Shown here: piece after piece, positions 43,587 through 52,286 of the stretch
Position numbering within the stretch: the stretch's first letter is position 1
Layout: the number at the start of each line of letters is the position of its first letter
Source of the DNA: Methanohalobium evestigatum Z-7303
GTDB lineage: Archaea > Halobacteriota > Methanosarcinia > Methanosarcinales > Methanosarcinaceae
Assembly: GCF_000196655.1 (NCBI RefSeq)
Contig: NC_014253.1
Location: forward strand, 682,001-746,000
Reading direction: 5' to 3'
Length of the DNA stretch: 64,000 nucleotides
Position numbers and translations under genes: made by a program
Notes under the pieces: model-generated
The model's input: the letters and a program-made list of their open reading frames with translations, nothing else
Told to the model about the DNA's origin: nothing
Database searches by the model: none

Positions 43587-44399
43587 ATGAAGCAATCATT
43601 ATTAGATGTCATATTTCTTTCTGATAAAAGAAAGAAACTACTATTATTGTTGAACGATAACCCGAAAAATATCGATTATATAAAGACCTCACTTAATGTT
43701 ACTTCTACGTCTATAATGCCCCAGATAAAGATATTGAAGGAAAAACAACTGATAAATTATGAGCATGATACAGAGCTTTATAAATTATCAGATATCGGGA
43801 AAATTATCGCTGAAAATATGCAGCCTCTTCTGGATACTGTAAATGTATTTGAAGAAAACCTTGAATACTGGGCATCCCGTGATTTAAGTGCTATTCCAGA
43901 CCACCTTTTAAAAAGGATAGGCGAACTCGGGCACTGTACACTAATCCAGCCCGACCTGAACCATATGTTTGAACTTCCCCGGGAAGTTATTGACAACATG
44001 TACAAATCAAACAATATAATGGCTATATCATCCTGTTTCCATCCAAGCTATCCTACATTATTTCTTGAAATTGCAAAAAAAGGAACAGATATATCCATAA
44101 TTCTGACAGAATCTACATTTGAGAAACTCAAAAATGAATTCAGAGAAAACACAGAAGAATTTCTGAAAATGAGCAATGCAAAACTTCACATATCCAACGG
44201 AAATATAAAGCTAACAGCAGCTGCTATAACAGACAGATTTGTATTTTTATGTTTCTTTGATAAAGACCAAAGATTTGACCTCCAGTATATTATGAGTTTT
44301 GATGAAAGCGCACTGAAATGGGGTGGAGAACTGTTCCAGTATTATATAAACCAGTCTACACCTGTTACAAATCTATTGAAAGTACAAAAGGAACTATAA
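43587..44399 (+). CDS. Helix-turn-helix transcription regulator of the methanogen FilR1/DUF1724 type
   Basis: 270 residues. An N-terminal winged helix (residues 10-75: KKLLLLLNDNPKNIDYIKTSLNVTSTSIMPQIKILKEKQLI, then the wing YKLSDIGK) is followed by an effector-like domain with the typical ISSCFHPSYPTLFLEIAKKG and VFLCFFDKDQRFDLQYIMSFDESALKWG. Relatives include the Msr/MreA proteins that control methyltransferase genes in Methanosarcina. Its targets here are unknown. It has an AT-rich leader with an inverted repeat at the promoter, which hints at autoregulation. Confidence 0.85.
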   Translation: MKQSLLDVIFLSDKRKKLLLLLNDNPKNIDYIKTSLNVTSTSIMPQIKILKEKQLINYEHDTELYKLSDIGKIIAENMQPLLDTVNVFEENLEYWASRDLSAIPDHLLKRIGELGHCTLIQPDLNHMFELPREVIDNMYKSNNIMAISSCFHPSYPTLFLEIAKKGTDISIILTESTFEKLKNEFRENTEEFLKMSNAKLHISNGNIKLTAAAITDRFVFLCFFDKDQRFDLQYIMSFDESALKWGGELFQYYINQSTPVTNLLKVQKEL

Positions 44400-44410
44400 G
44401 CAACAATTAA

Positions 44411-44730
44411 TTAAAATCGTTTATTCCTATCTGGTATGTAACCTTTTTCTCTCATTATTTCATTTATACATTTGATTTCACTTGTACGTCTATTTCTCAC
44501 ATAGACAGTAACAATTAATTTTCCAGAAATTTCAGAACCCTTCTCTTCGAATACAATCCACCCATCGGAATTGTTACTAAAAATTAGACCATTTAAAACA
44601 TTTTTGGCCCTTTTTTCTCCTGTTTCATCAACCTCTGGTACATCCACATCTGCAAGCCTTAGCGTTCTGTTTGTCACCTCAATGGTTTTTCCATCGGTTA
44701 CACTTTTTACTTTGGCTCTTTTTTTTTCAT
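44411..44730 (-). pseudogene. Thermonuclease-like (SNase) gene with a frameshift in a poly-A tract
   Basis: An SNase-fold protein of about 107 residues: VTDGKTIEV, TLRLADVDVPEVDETGEKRAKN and REKGYIPD follow the family layout. The ATG at 44730 starts the right N-terminus only if the A9 run at 44719-44727 (minus strand) had one more A; with A9 the ATG frame hits a stop after seven codons, and the SNase frame has no start until GTG 44677. The Arg of the YGR motif is missing (ISGKLIV). Explanations are a real frameshift, polymerase slippage in the A tract, or a sequence error. Confidence 0.6.
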
Positions 44731-44902
44731 ATACAAAAAATTAAAATTGAATATATAAAAACATTTATTTTAAGCATAAATTACTTTGTACTATCAATTT
44801 CTGGATGATTATAGTTTACAATATATTCAATACGATTGAATTATGAAAAATAGCAAGTGCAATTATTAAGTTGTCTGTTAAAATGAGTTGAAAAAAAATG
44901 GA

Positions 44903-44974
44903 TACATCAGCCGGGATTCGAACCCGGGTTTGGGCGTTGGCAACGCCCAGTGATAACCACTACACTACTGATGT
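44903..44974 (-). tRNA. tRNA-Gly (GCC)
   Basis: Full cloverleaf on the minus strand. The acceptor stem is ACATCAG with CTGATGT and discriminator A. The D arm is GTGTAGTGGTTATCAC. The anticodon stem GGGCG / CGCCC encloses TTGCCAA, giving anticodon GCC, and the T arm is CGGGTTCGAATCCCG. CCA is not encoded. It is the last of three tRNA genes in a row. Confidence 0.9.
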
Positions 44975-44994
44975 ACATCGCTTCCTTTATCAAG

Positions 44995-45067
44995 TGCCCA
45001 GACCCGGACTTGAACCGGGGACAACTGCCTCTTCAGGGCAGCGCTCTCCCTACTGAGCTATCTGGGC
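44995..45067 (-). tRNA. tRNA-Phe (GAA)
   Basis: The acceptor stem is GCCCAGA with TCTGGGC and discriminator A. The anticodon stem CTGCC / GGCAG encloses CTGAAGA, giving anticodon GAA. The T arm is CCCGGTTCAAGTCCGGG. It lies 20 bases from the Gly gene and 58 bases from the Val gene. Confidence 0.92.
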
Positions 45068-45125
45068 TTTCAGTGAGCAACCTCCTTATAAGGAGATTTC
45101 TAAATTTAAATTTAATGGTTTTTGA

Positions 45126-45199
45126 TGGGCCCGCTGCGATTCGAACGCAGGATCCCCGCCATGTCAAGGCGATGTCATAACCTACTAGACCACGGGCCC
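45126..45199 (-). tRNA. tRNA-Val (GAC)
   Basis: The acceptor stem is GGGCCCG with CGGGCCC and discriminator A. The anticodon stem TCGCC / GGCGG encloses TTGACAT, giving anticodon GAC (valine). The T arm is CTGCGTTCGAATCGCAG. First of the three tRNA genes, downstream of the ArsR-type gene. Confidence 0.9.
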
Positions 45200-45277
45200 A
45201 TTTCTGTTAACTGGGATACCAGTATTGCATTATTATTGATAAATCTTTGGGTTTGTGAGTTTCACTGATTACAGCTG

Positions 45278-45592
45278 TTATTCATTATTATCGGATGAAT
45301 TTTCAAAAATCCGGTTGAGGTCTTCAATCCCCACTTCAACATCAAACTGCTTTAACCTGAAAAATTTTTTAGCCCTCATATCTTCATCTTCAAGTCTTAA
45401 ATCACTTTCCACAAAATCCGCTTTTTCAAGACGCTTTAAATGAAGGTAAAGCACCTGTCTTGATATCTTTAGTTCTTTGGCAAGTTCATAGACATACCAT
45501 TCACGTTCAGCAAGCATATATATCAATTTCAACCTCAAAGGATGCGAAATCGCCTCTCCGATATCAACTATTTGCTGAAGTGTTTTTTCCAT
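45278..45592 (-). CDS. ArsR-type winged-helix regulator
   Basis: 104 residues. The winged helix spans residues 8-75: AISHPLRLKLIYMLAEREWYVYELAKELKISRQVLYLHLKRLEKADFV, then a wing and a C-terminal dimer helix. The order of helices fits the ArsR family. There is no obvious metal-binding Cys pair, so the signal is unknown. It follows a small membrane protein by 31 bases; the two may form an operon with the secreted protein upstream. Confidence 0.88.
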   Translation of the reverse strand: MEKTLQQIVDIGEAISHPLRLKLIYMLAEREWYVYELAKELKISRQVLYLHLKRLEKADFVESDLRLEDEDMRAKKFFRLKQFDVEVGIEDLNRIFENSSDNNE

Positions 45593-45623
45593 AAATAAAA
45601 ACCTTTAATCGTTTTTATAACCT

Positions 45624-45854
45624 TTAAATTTCATCTAATTTTTGTTTTATCTCTTCAACAGTCTCTTTTATATCTTCTACATCCTTTTCGATTTTTGAGA
45701 TTCGTTCACTGGATTCTTTATTTTCAGAACCTGTATTATTAGACTTATTCAGAAAATATAAAACAATTCCTATGATTATCAATACAAGAATGATATTTAA
45801 AAAAATTCCAAAAAAAGGACTATATCCTGTTCCATACCCTGGCATCATATGCAA
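45624..45854 (-). CDS. Small membrane protein with coiled-coil tail
   Basis: 76 residues. One membrane helix (FLNIILVLIIIGIVLYFL, about residues 18-35) is followed by a charged coiled coil (ISKIEKDVEDIKETVEEIKQKL). Such short proteins are common next to ArsR-type regulators in methanogens; function unknown. Two further in-frame ATGs within the first four codons are possible starts. Confidence 0.7.
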   Translation of the reverse strand: MHMMPGYGTGYSPFFGIFLNIILVLIIIGIVLYFLNKSNNTGSENKESSERISKIEKDVEDIKETVEEIKQKLDEI

Positions 45855-45930
45855 ACAAACACCTCTAAATCCTGTATTTAGATTGTCTTGTATATAACTT
45901 TATAGTATATGAAGTTTAAAAAGAAATGTG

Positions 45931-46006
45931 GATTAATATCCATATCCCATACCACTGCAACCATATCCGATTAATATCCATATCCCATACCACTGCAACC
46001 ATATCC
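45931..46006. repeat. Perfect 38-bp tandem duplication
   Basis: The 38 bases at 45931-45968 are repeated exactly at 45969-46006. The unit covers the last codons and stop of the secreted-protein gene at 45971. Because the second copy holds the stop, the first lies beyond it as untranslated DNA. A perfect copy suggests a recent event. Confidence 0.95.
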
Positions 46007-46441
46007 ACCTCTGTGGAAACGATTATTGTCTCTGGGCTGGTTATTTTGCTGGTATGCATTGTTACTGAAATCTTCAATTACCTCAGCGGTATACGCATCT
46101 AATCTTCCCTGTTTTATTATGCCATCTGAACCAGAGTAATTGATTACCCACCATCGACCCATCTGATAGACATTGTCTTTTGATACATCTATGCCTGTTT
46201 CAGATTTAAATTCTGTTATTGCATCATCTACTGACTGGACAACTGGTTCATTTACATCTTCACTATAAACACCGCCATATCCTCCATGTCCATGACCGTA
46301 TCCATTGTGTTGGTTATATGCACCATTATTTGCCTGGTTCCATCCATATCCATGGTTTCCATATGCATTTGCACTTGCAATTCCCACAGTTGCTATTGCA
46401 AGCATTGTAGCAATTAATACCACACCTATTTTTTTATTCAT
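45971..46441 (-). CDS. Secreted PepSY-like protein with Gly/His/Tyr-rich segments
   Basis: 156 residues. The signal peptide (residues 1-25, ending near ASA) is followed by a low-complexity stretch with HGHGGYGG and QANNGAYNQHNGYG, a PepSY-like domain (VVQSVDDAITEFKSETGIDVSKDNVYQMGRWWVINY), and a Gly/Tyr-rich end with CSGMGYGY. PepSY domains often inhibit peptidases or bind metal; the His content would suit metal binding. The ATG at 46441 has GGTGGATA upstream and is preferred over the one at 46456. Confidence 0.75.
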   Translation of the reverse strand: MNKKIGVVLIATMLAIATVGIASANAYGNHGYGWNQANNGAYNQHNGYGHGHGGYGGVYSEDVNEPVVQSVDDAITEFKSETGIDVSKDNVYQMGRWWVINYSGSDGIIKQGRLDAYTAEVIEDFSNNAYQQNNQPRDNNRFHRGGYGCSGMGYGY

Positions 46442-46575
46442 TATATCCACCTTCATAATTCGTATTTACTTATGTTAATTTTACATACTATGTGTAACCT
46501 TTTAGTTACATATATACAGTATATGTTGATAATATAAATAATTAACCATTGATTTGGCTGAACCAGAAATCTATA

Positions 46576-47514
46576 TTACAGGAAAACAAGTAGCAACAAA
46601 GTGATAAATATCAATATCATTAAACGTAGAATAAATGAGATTAACATTGTTTTCATTCCAAGTCTTGGTCCAAATATACCAATATAATGAGGAGCTATTA
46701 TACGAAGACCAGTAATACTGGTCAATATTTTACTAATAAGCAGGGTTATTAGAATTTCTTTTCCACTGAGAACCTCTCCTGTAAGCAAATTTCCAGCAAT
46801 TGTATAACCGGCTATTTTGCTTGCAAATTGTGCGGCGATTACAGGCAAACCATTGACAGGAACAGGCAACAAACGAGAAACAGATTTTAGATATTGCGAT
46901 ACAATATCAAATACGCCAATATCCATAAGAATAAAAACAAAAATAGTCACAGGTACAGTTACCACAAGTATTTTACCCAATGTTTTTTTAGATTTTACAA
47001 GGCTGGATTTTAAAGCGTCAACAAATCCATCAGGTTTACCGGCTTTAGTGAATTCAGCTACTGAATGATTACTGCCATCAAGTATAAAATGTCCGATTAA
47101 TGCTACAATGACCGTTTTTAAAAGCCCTACCAGTGTAAGTATTCCTACGTATATAAGACCAATAGTACCCAAAAGAGGCACAAGCACAGGAAGAAGTGTA
47201 CGCCAGTGAGTAATTATAGAAGGAAACGAATTCAAAACAGATGCAATGATAAGCTCTTTTTCATCTATCAATTCATTATCATGCAGGTCTTTTAACGACG
47301 CATTTGCAGCTGATGGCGAAGCAAAAGCTGTCAAAAAGCTTATACCACACTCCTTTCGCAAATGAACGAATCCTGTTATGGGACGAACAAGGAAACTGAT
47401 TTTATCAACCCATCCAAGTTCCACAACAAGTTCTGCAAGAACAACTCCCGCTATCATGTAGGGTATAATAGTGGACAAATAATCAAATGATAACAAAAGA
47501 GCATCAGTTAGCAT
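46576..47514 (-). CDS. Nucleoside-recognition (Gate) domain membrane protein
   Basis: 312 residues, about eight membrane helices, with two inverted halves. The first has SFDYLSTIIPYMIAGVVLAEL, then SPSAANASLKDLHD and NSFPSIITHWRTLLP; the second has FASKIAGYTIAGNLLT and LTSITGLRIIAPHYIGIFG. This layout resembles the Gate domain of FeoB and spore maturation proteins. The transported compound is unknown. No ribosome binding site stands out. It is followed by an AT-rich region holding nothing else I can name. Confidence 0.82.
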   Translation of the reverse strand: MLTDALLLSFDYLSTIIPYMIAGVVLAELVVELGWVDKISFLVRPITGFVHLRKECGISFLTAFASPSAANASLKDLHDNELIDEKELIIASVLNSFPSIITHWRTLLPVLVPLLGTIGLIYVGILTLVGLLKTVIVALIGHFILDGSNHSVAEFTKAGKPDGFVDALKSSLVKSKKTLGKILVVTVPVTIFVFILMDIGVFDIVSQYLKSVSRLLPVPVNGLPVIAAQFASKIAGYTIAGNLLTGEVLSGKEILITLLISKILTSITGLRIIAPHYIGIFGPRLGMKTMLISFILRLMILIFITLLLLVFL

Positions 47515-47619
47515 TATCAGTGAATAAAAGTTAATAAAATTAAAGGTTACTGGTTAATTAATACTAAAAACCAATAATTGAAAAATAAAAAAACGAATTG
47601 GTAATTTATTTTAGCTGAT

Positions 47620-47796
47620 TTATTTCATGCTGATTGCTTCGACAGGGCATATATCTACGCATGCTTCACAATCAGTGCATTCTTCTTCATCAACTACAGC
47701 TATACCATCATCGTTCATTGATATTGCATCTACTGGACATTCGTCAACACATGCTTCACAGCCTGTGCATATTTCTGAATCTACTACTGCTGGCAT
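47620..47796 (-). CDS. 2[4Fe-4S] ferredoxin
   Basis: 58 residues, small electron carrier with two C-x2-C-x2-C-x3-CP clusters: CTGCEACVDECP and CTDCEACVDICP, each followed by a short VxAIS strand. The two halves are close repeats. It would accept electrons in methanogenic or biosynthetic redox steps. Too short for the usual length cut-offs, but the Cys pattern leaves no doubt. It is divergent from the DUF2070 gene. Confidence 0.96.
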   Translation of the reverse strand: MPAVVDSEICTGCEACVDECPVDAISMNDDGIAVVDEEECTDCEACVDICPVEAISMK

Positions 47797-47995
47797 TTTA
47801 TATCACTCCTTTAGTAAGTTGATTTTAATAGACTAGTTACTATAGATAAAAGTGATTAATAAAAAACTATCGATTGGAAAGGAAATAGCAAAATTATTAT
47901 TTATCTGGTCGTAAGTAAAATTATAAAAACTACAAAACTGATTTTATATAAGAAAAACAATAATCAAAAACGAATAAATCCAGTGGCAGAAAATA

Positions 47996-49651
47996 ATGTC
48001 TGATAACATCGATGTTTTTAAAAACATTATATTTAGTGTACCTTCTTTAAAAAGAGTAGTTGAAGCACTAATAGTTACAGGAGCAATATACGGAGTATTA
48101 ATCAATCTATCAATATCATATCTTTCTGCAGTACCATTAAATCTTTACTATATTATTATTACTGCGCTTTTTATGTTTATAATCCCTGCTCTTGTCTCGG
48201 GAGAACTGTATTATCAATTTTTACCCGAGTATCCAAGAAAGTGGGGATATTTCCTTACACTTTTTAATGAATTTGTGCTTTTTGTCTATGGAATGATTTT
48301 AACTTTTAGTGCTGAGTCAGGATTTATCAGTGCATGGAATATCTTCTGGATAGCCATTATAACTATATTCTTAACCAGCTTACTGGTACTTGTTGGTACA
48401 CTTGGCTACAAATACATTAAAAGAATCAGTATTCTGGGAATGGTACAACCCCTAATGATTGTATCAGCCTTCCACCTATCCATTGGGAAAAGCCTTGAAA
48501 TAACAGTGACCACATACATAGAACGTATAGGTTTACTGTTTCTTGCGGGAATAATGCTTTTGTTAACTTTTTTCCTGGCAGAATATCTGATTTCTACAAA
48601 CGTCAATGTTTCAGCTATAAAACTTTCCTCAGGGTTGCTGCAAAAACGGCAGGAAGTACTTAACCTTGGGTACTCATCCAGACCAGATGTTCAAACTCTT
48701 GAAATCGAAAATGAAAATAGTTCAACTACAATAGCAGTTCCATGGATACACCCCGGACCTCTTGAGGGTTTTGGAGGAGGAAGAGCATCCACAGATTTAA
48801 TAAACCATCTTAACGAAAACGGCAGTGGTTTCTTTTTCCATGTTCCATCAACTCATAAATGTGACCCGGTTAACCCGGATGATATTTACAAAATAATAAA
48901 AGCATTAAACAAACCAACAAAAAGCTCCACTGCTTCCAAATTGGTCAAAGAAAGTTATCCAGAACATAAGTTAACATTCTACGGCAGAAAGCTTGGTGAT
49001 AAAAAACTTGTATATATGGAAGCCGAAAACTACGGTGATTATGAGATTTCAGTTTTCAGAGACCTTATAGATCTGGAAAATGTAATGATAATCGACCTTC
49101 ACAACCATGAGAGGAATAAAGAACCTGACCCTCAATTACTTTATGGTACAGATGAAGCAGAAATATTCAGAGAAAAATTACTCAAATTCCTGGATAAACT
49201 TGAAGGTCTTAAAACTTCCGATTATCAGGTAGGATACTGCACTAACACTATAGGAACTCCCAAATTTGCCCTGATAGAAAATGTGGATGGACAGAAAACA
49301 CTTCTATTTGGAACTGAAGGAAATGGTATTTCAGAAAAGATGGATGAAGTTCGCCAGAACTTAAAAGACAGTTATGATGAAATATTAATCTTTACCACTG
49401 ATACACATAGCAGTATTCATAACATGATATCCAACAAACACGTAGAAACTGACGAATTATACGAGGTTATAAATAAAGCCAGTAAAAACGTGTCAAACGG
49501 AAGTGCAGGGTTTACCAACAATAAATCAGAATCAATGAAATTGTTAAAAGATGATTATCTCGGGCTTGCGTACAGTATCAATATATTGGTACGGCTGTTT
49601 CCCCTTTCATTGCTGTTGCTTTATATAGTCCTGATTTTATGGATTCTATAA
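47996..49651 (+). CDS. DUF2070 family membrane protein
   Basis: 551 residues. The first 210 residues have about seven membrane helices. The rest is mostly soluble, with the block VPWIHPGPLEGFGGGRASTDLINHL, characteristic of this archaeal family, then a phosphohydrolase-like strand order (IIDLHNHERN; ILIFTTDTHSS). It ends with a hydrophobic segment (LFPLSLLLLYIVLILWIL), so both ends are in the membrane. The function is unknown; the His/Asp pairs suggest a metal-dependent enzyme. It is divergent from the ferredoxin gene. Confidence 0.9.
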   Translation: MSDNIDVFKNIIFSVPSLKRVVEALIVTGAIYGVLINLSISYLSAVPLNLYYIIITALFMFIIPALVSGELYYQFLPEYPRKWGYFLTLFNEFVLFVYGMILTFSAESGFISAWNIFWIAIITIFLTSLLVLVGTLGYKYIKRISILGMVQPLMIVSAFHLSIGKSLEITVTTYIERIGLLFLAGIMLLLTFFLAEYLISTNVNVSAIKLSSGLLQKRQEVLNLGYSSRPDVQTLEIENENSSTTIAVPWIHPGPLEGFGGGRASTDLINHLNENGSGFFFHVPSTHKCDPVNPDDIYKIIKALNKPTKSSTASKLVKESYPEHKLTFYGRKLGDKKLVYMEAENYGDYEISVFRDLIDLENVMIIDLHNHERNKEPDPQLLYGTDEAEIFREKLLKFLDKLEGLKTSDYQVGYCTNTIGTPKFALIENVDGQKTLLFGTEGNGISEKMDEVRQNLKDSYDEILIFTTDTHSSIHNMISNKHVETDELYEVINKASKNVSNGSAGFTNNKSESMKLLKDDYLGLAYSINILVRLFPLSLLLLYIVLILWIL

Positions 49652-49714
49652 TCCTTTTATTTAAAAAAATACTTAAAGCAACATTTAGTATTGTAAATTG
49701 TAGGGGAAAAATAA

Positions 49715-51802
49715 TTGAACTATATTAAAAAAAGAGATGGAAGAACTGTTGATTTTGATTCTGATAAAATTACACAGGCTATACATAAAGCAATACATAG
49801 TGTAAATGAAAATGATGGTGACCTTGCCCGAAAAATGTCTTATCAGGTGATAGATAACCTTGAAAACCGGTTTAAAAATACCATTCCCAGTGTAGAAGAT
49901 GTACAGGATATTGTTGAAGATGTTTTAATAAAAAATGGATATTCTGAAGTAGCCAAATCCTACATCCTCTATCGCAGAAAAAGGTCAGAGGTAAGAGAAA
50001 CAAAAAAGTATCTGGGTATAAAACATGATGACCTTAAATTAAGTGTAAATGCAATAAGGGTATTGGAAAGAAGATATCTACTTAAAGGTGAAAATGGCAA
50101 TCCTGTAGAAACTCCTTCAGAGATGTTTGAAAGAGTTGCAAATTCGGTATCATCAATAGATAAAAGATATGGTTATAATCCCTATGACAGCAAAGCTGAA
50201 TTTTACAGGATGATGTCAAATCTGGAATTTTTACCAAACAGCCCCACCCTAATGAATGCTGGTACGGAACTGGGACAACTAAGTGCATGTTTTGTACTTC
50301 CTGTTGAAGATTCAATGAAGGACATTTTCGAAGCTTTAACAAATATGAGCCTTATACACAAATCCGGTGGAGGTACTGGATTCTCATTTTCAAAACTGCG
50401 ACCGAATGGAGATATTGTTAAATCTACAAAAGGAGTTGCTTCAGGACCTGTATCATTCATGAGCATTTTTGACCAGGCTACTGAAGTAATAAAACAGGGT
50501 GGTAAACGCAGGGGTGCAAATATGGGAATTTTAAGAATCGACCATCCTGATATAATTGAATTCATTAACTCAAAGGAGAAAGAAGGATATCTGGACAATT
50601 TCAACATCTCTGTAGGAGTAACAGATGAATTCATGAAAGCAGTCCAGAGTGATAGTAAATATGACCTGATTAACCCGAGAACAGGCAAAACCACTGAAAA
50701 ACTCAGAGCCAGAGATATTTTTGACCTGATAACTACAATGGCATGGAGAACTGGTGACCCGGGAATGATATTTCTGGACGAGATTAACCGCAGACATCCT
50801 GTGTCCCATGTAAGAACTATTGAAAGTACCAACCCCTGCGGTGAAGTTCCACTGCTTCCCTACGAATCCTGTAATCTGGGATCTATAAACCTGTCAAAGA
50901 TGGTTAAAAACGACACAATCAACTGGGAGAAGCTAAAAAATAATACACACTCAGGAATCCATTTTCTTGATAATGTTATTGATGCCAATAAATATCCGTT
51001 AAATGAAATAGACAGAGAAACAAAAAACAACCGTAAAATAGGATTGGGAGTTATGGGACTTGCAGAGATGTTTGCAAAACTTAACATACCCTACAATTCA
51101 GAAGAAGCCATCGAAACTGCAGAAAATATTATGAAGTTTATTAATGAAGAATCTGTTAAAAAATCAGTAGAACTTGGAGAAAAAAGAGGTTCATTCCCGA
51201 ATTTTAAAGGGAGCCAATGGGAAAAGAAATACAGTTCTATGAGAAACGCCACTGTAAATACCATCGCCCCCACTGGTACCATAAGTATTATCGCAAATAC
51301 AAGTTCAGGTATAGAACCGATTTTTGCTCTTTCTTTTGTGCGGAACGTAATGGCAACACAACTTCTTGAAGTAAACCCGGTTTTTGAAAACGTTGCAAAA
51401 GAAAGAAACTTTTACAGTAAAGACTTGATGATGGATATATCAAAAACAGGATCTATTCAAAACCTTAAACAGGTCCCAAAAGATGTAAGAGACCTTTTTG
51501 TTACATCACTGGATATTGATCCCGAATGGCACGTTAGAATGCAGGCAGCCTTCCAGAAATATGTGGACAACTCCGTTTCCAAAACAGTCAACCTCCCTGA
51601 AAAAGCTACACTGGATGATGTTAAAAGAATCTACATGATGGCATACAAACTCAATTGCAAAGGGATTACAATCTACCGGTATGGAAGTAAAGAAAATCAG
51701 GTTCTTGAACTTGGTGGATTGAAAAAAGAAAAGGGCGAAGGTATAATCGCAGATTCTGAATTTTCAGGAGATTATCTTACAGGATGTTCTATCTGTAATT
51801 AA
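49715..51802 (+). CDS. nrdJ: Adenosylcobalamin-dependent ribonucleotide reductase (class II)
   Basis: Reduces ribonucleotides for DNA synthesis without oxygen, using a cobalamin radical. 695 residues. The N-terminal ATP cone (residues 1-95, IKKRDGRTVDFDSDKI) gives allosteric control. The barrel has LPNSPTLMNAG, SACFVLPVEDSM, HKSGGGTGFSFS, STNPCGEVPLLPYESCNLGSINL (radical Cys and Glu) and NTIAPTGTISII. The redox Cys pair is in GCSICN at the very end. The start is TTG at 49715 with GGGG nine to ten bases upstream. Confidence 0.93.
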   Translation: MNYIKKRDGRTVDFDSDKITQAIHKAIHSVNENDGDLARKMSYQVIDNLENRFKNTIPSVEDVQDIVEDVLIKNGYSEVAKSYILYRRKRSEVRETKKYLGIKHDDLKLSVNAIRVLERRYLLKGENGNPVETPSEMFERVANSVSSIDKRYGYNPYDSKAEFYRMMSNLEFLPNSPTLMNAGTELGQLSACFVLPVEDSMKDIFEALTNMSLIHKSGGGTGFSFSKLRPNGDIVKSTKGVASGPVSFMSIFDQATEVIKQGGKRRGANMGILRIDHPDIIEFINSKEKEGYLDNFNISVGVTDEFMKAVQSDSKYDLINPRTGKTTEKLRARDIFDLITTMAWRTGDPGMIFLDEINRRHPVSHVRTIESTNPCGEVPLLPYESCNLGSINLSKMVKNDTINWEKLKNNTHSGIHFLDNVIDANKYPLNEIDRETKNNRKIGLGVMGLAEMFAKLNIPYNSEEAIETAENIMKFINEESVKKSVELGEKRGSFPNFKGSQWEKKYSSMRNATVNTIAPTGTISIIANTSSGIEPIFALSFVRNVMATQLLEVNPVFENVAKERNFYSKDLMMDISKTGSIQNLKQVPKDVRDLFVTSLDIDPEWHVRMQAAFQKYVDNSVSKTVNLPEKATLDDVKRIYMMAYKLNCKGITIYRYGSKENQVLELGGLKKEKGEGIIADSEFSGDYLTGCSICN

Positions 51803-51823
51803 TAGATTTGTAGTATTTATCAA

Positions 51824-51847
51824 GGCTCGTAAAATAAATCACGAGCC
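51824..51847 (+). terminator. Hairpin after nrdJ
   Basis: GGCTCGT (51824-51830) pairs perfectly with ACGAGCC (51841-51847) around ten AT-rich bases. It lies 22 bases past the nrdJ stop and can end transcripts there. A clean T run is missing, so the assignment is moderate. Confidence 0.5.
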
Positions 51848-51901
51848 ATTTATCTGATTTTAGAAAAGTATTAGTATTGTCTATTTAAAGGAAGGTCTGT
51901 G

Positions 51902-51923
51902 GTTACAGATAAAAATCTGTAAC
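51902..51923 (-). terminator. Hairpin at the 3' side of rps10
   Basis: GTTACAGAT (51902-51910) pairs perfectly with ATCTGTAAC (51915-51923) around AAAA. It is 18 bases from the rps10 stop on the minus strand, at the end of the EF-2/EF-1A/S10 transcripts. It could act on either strand. Confidence 0.5.
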
Positions 51924-51941
51924 TTAGAAAAATTGAATTCC

Positions 51942-52253
51942 TTAGCTCTGCAGAACTATTTCGATATTGATATCTTTTGGAACCTGGATTCTCATGAGCT
52001 GCCTGAGTGCTCTTTCATCAGCCGAAATATCGATTAATCGTTTGTGTACACGCATTTCCCAGTGGTCCCATGTAGCAGTTCCATCTCCACTTGGGCTTTT
52101 ACGAGCGGGAACCCGTAGTTTTCTTGTTGGGAGTGGAACAGGACCAGACATACCGACACCGGTTCTATCTGCTATCGACTTTACCTGATCGCAGACTCCG
52201 TCCAGGTTTTCTGGATCCGTTCCTGATAGTTTAATTCTTGCTTTCTGTGCCAT
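51942..52253 (-). CDS. rps10: Ribosomal protein S10
   Basis: 30S protein uS10, 103 residues. Segments [51 protein letters not shown] and [12 protein letters not shown] are typical. It lies 33 bases after EF-1A on the same strand, the usual archaeal order. Confidence 0.97.
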   Translation of the reverse strand: MAQKARIKLSGTDPENLDGVCDQVKSIADRTGVGMSGPVPLPTRKLRVPARKSPSGDGTATWDHWEMRVHKRLIDISADERALRQLMRIQVPKDINIEIVLQS

Positions 52254-52286
52254 ATTAATCCCCTGAAAAATAAAGAATTGAGTGTC

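Noticed and set aside
45971-46441. His/Gly-rich repeats as a tandem-repeat adhesin
   Set aside because: The low-complexity stretch is short and irregular and lies between a signal peptide and a PepSY-like domain.
51824-51923. The two hairpins between nrdJ and rps10 as a riboswitch or attachment site
   Set aside because: They are simple separate stems between convergent genes and best explained as transcript ends.
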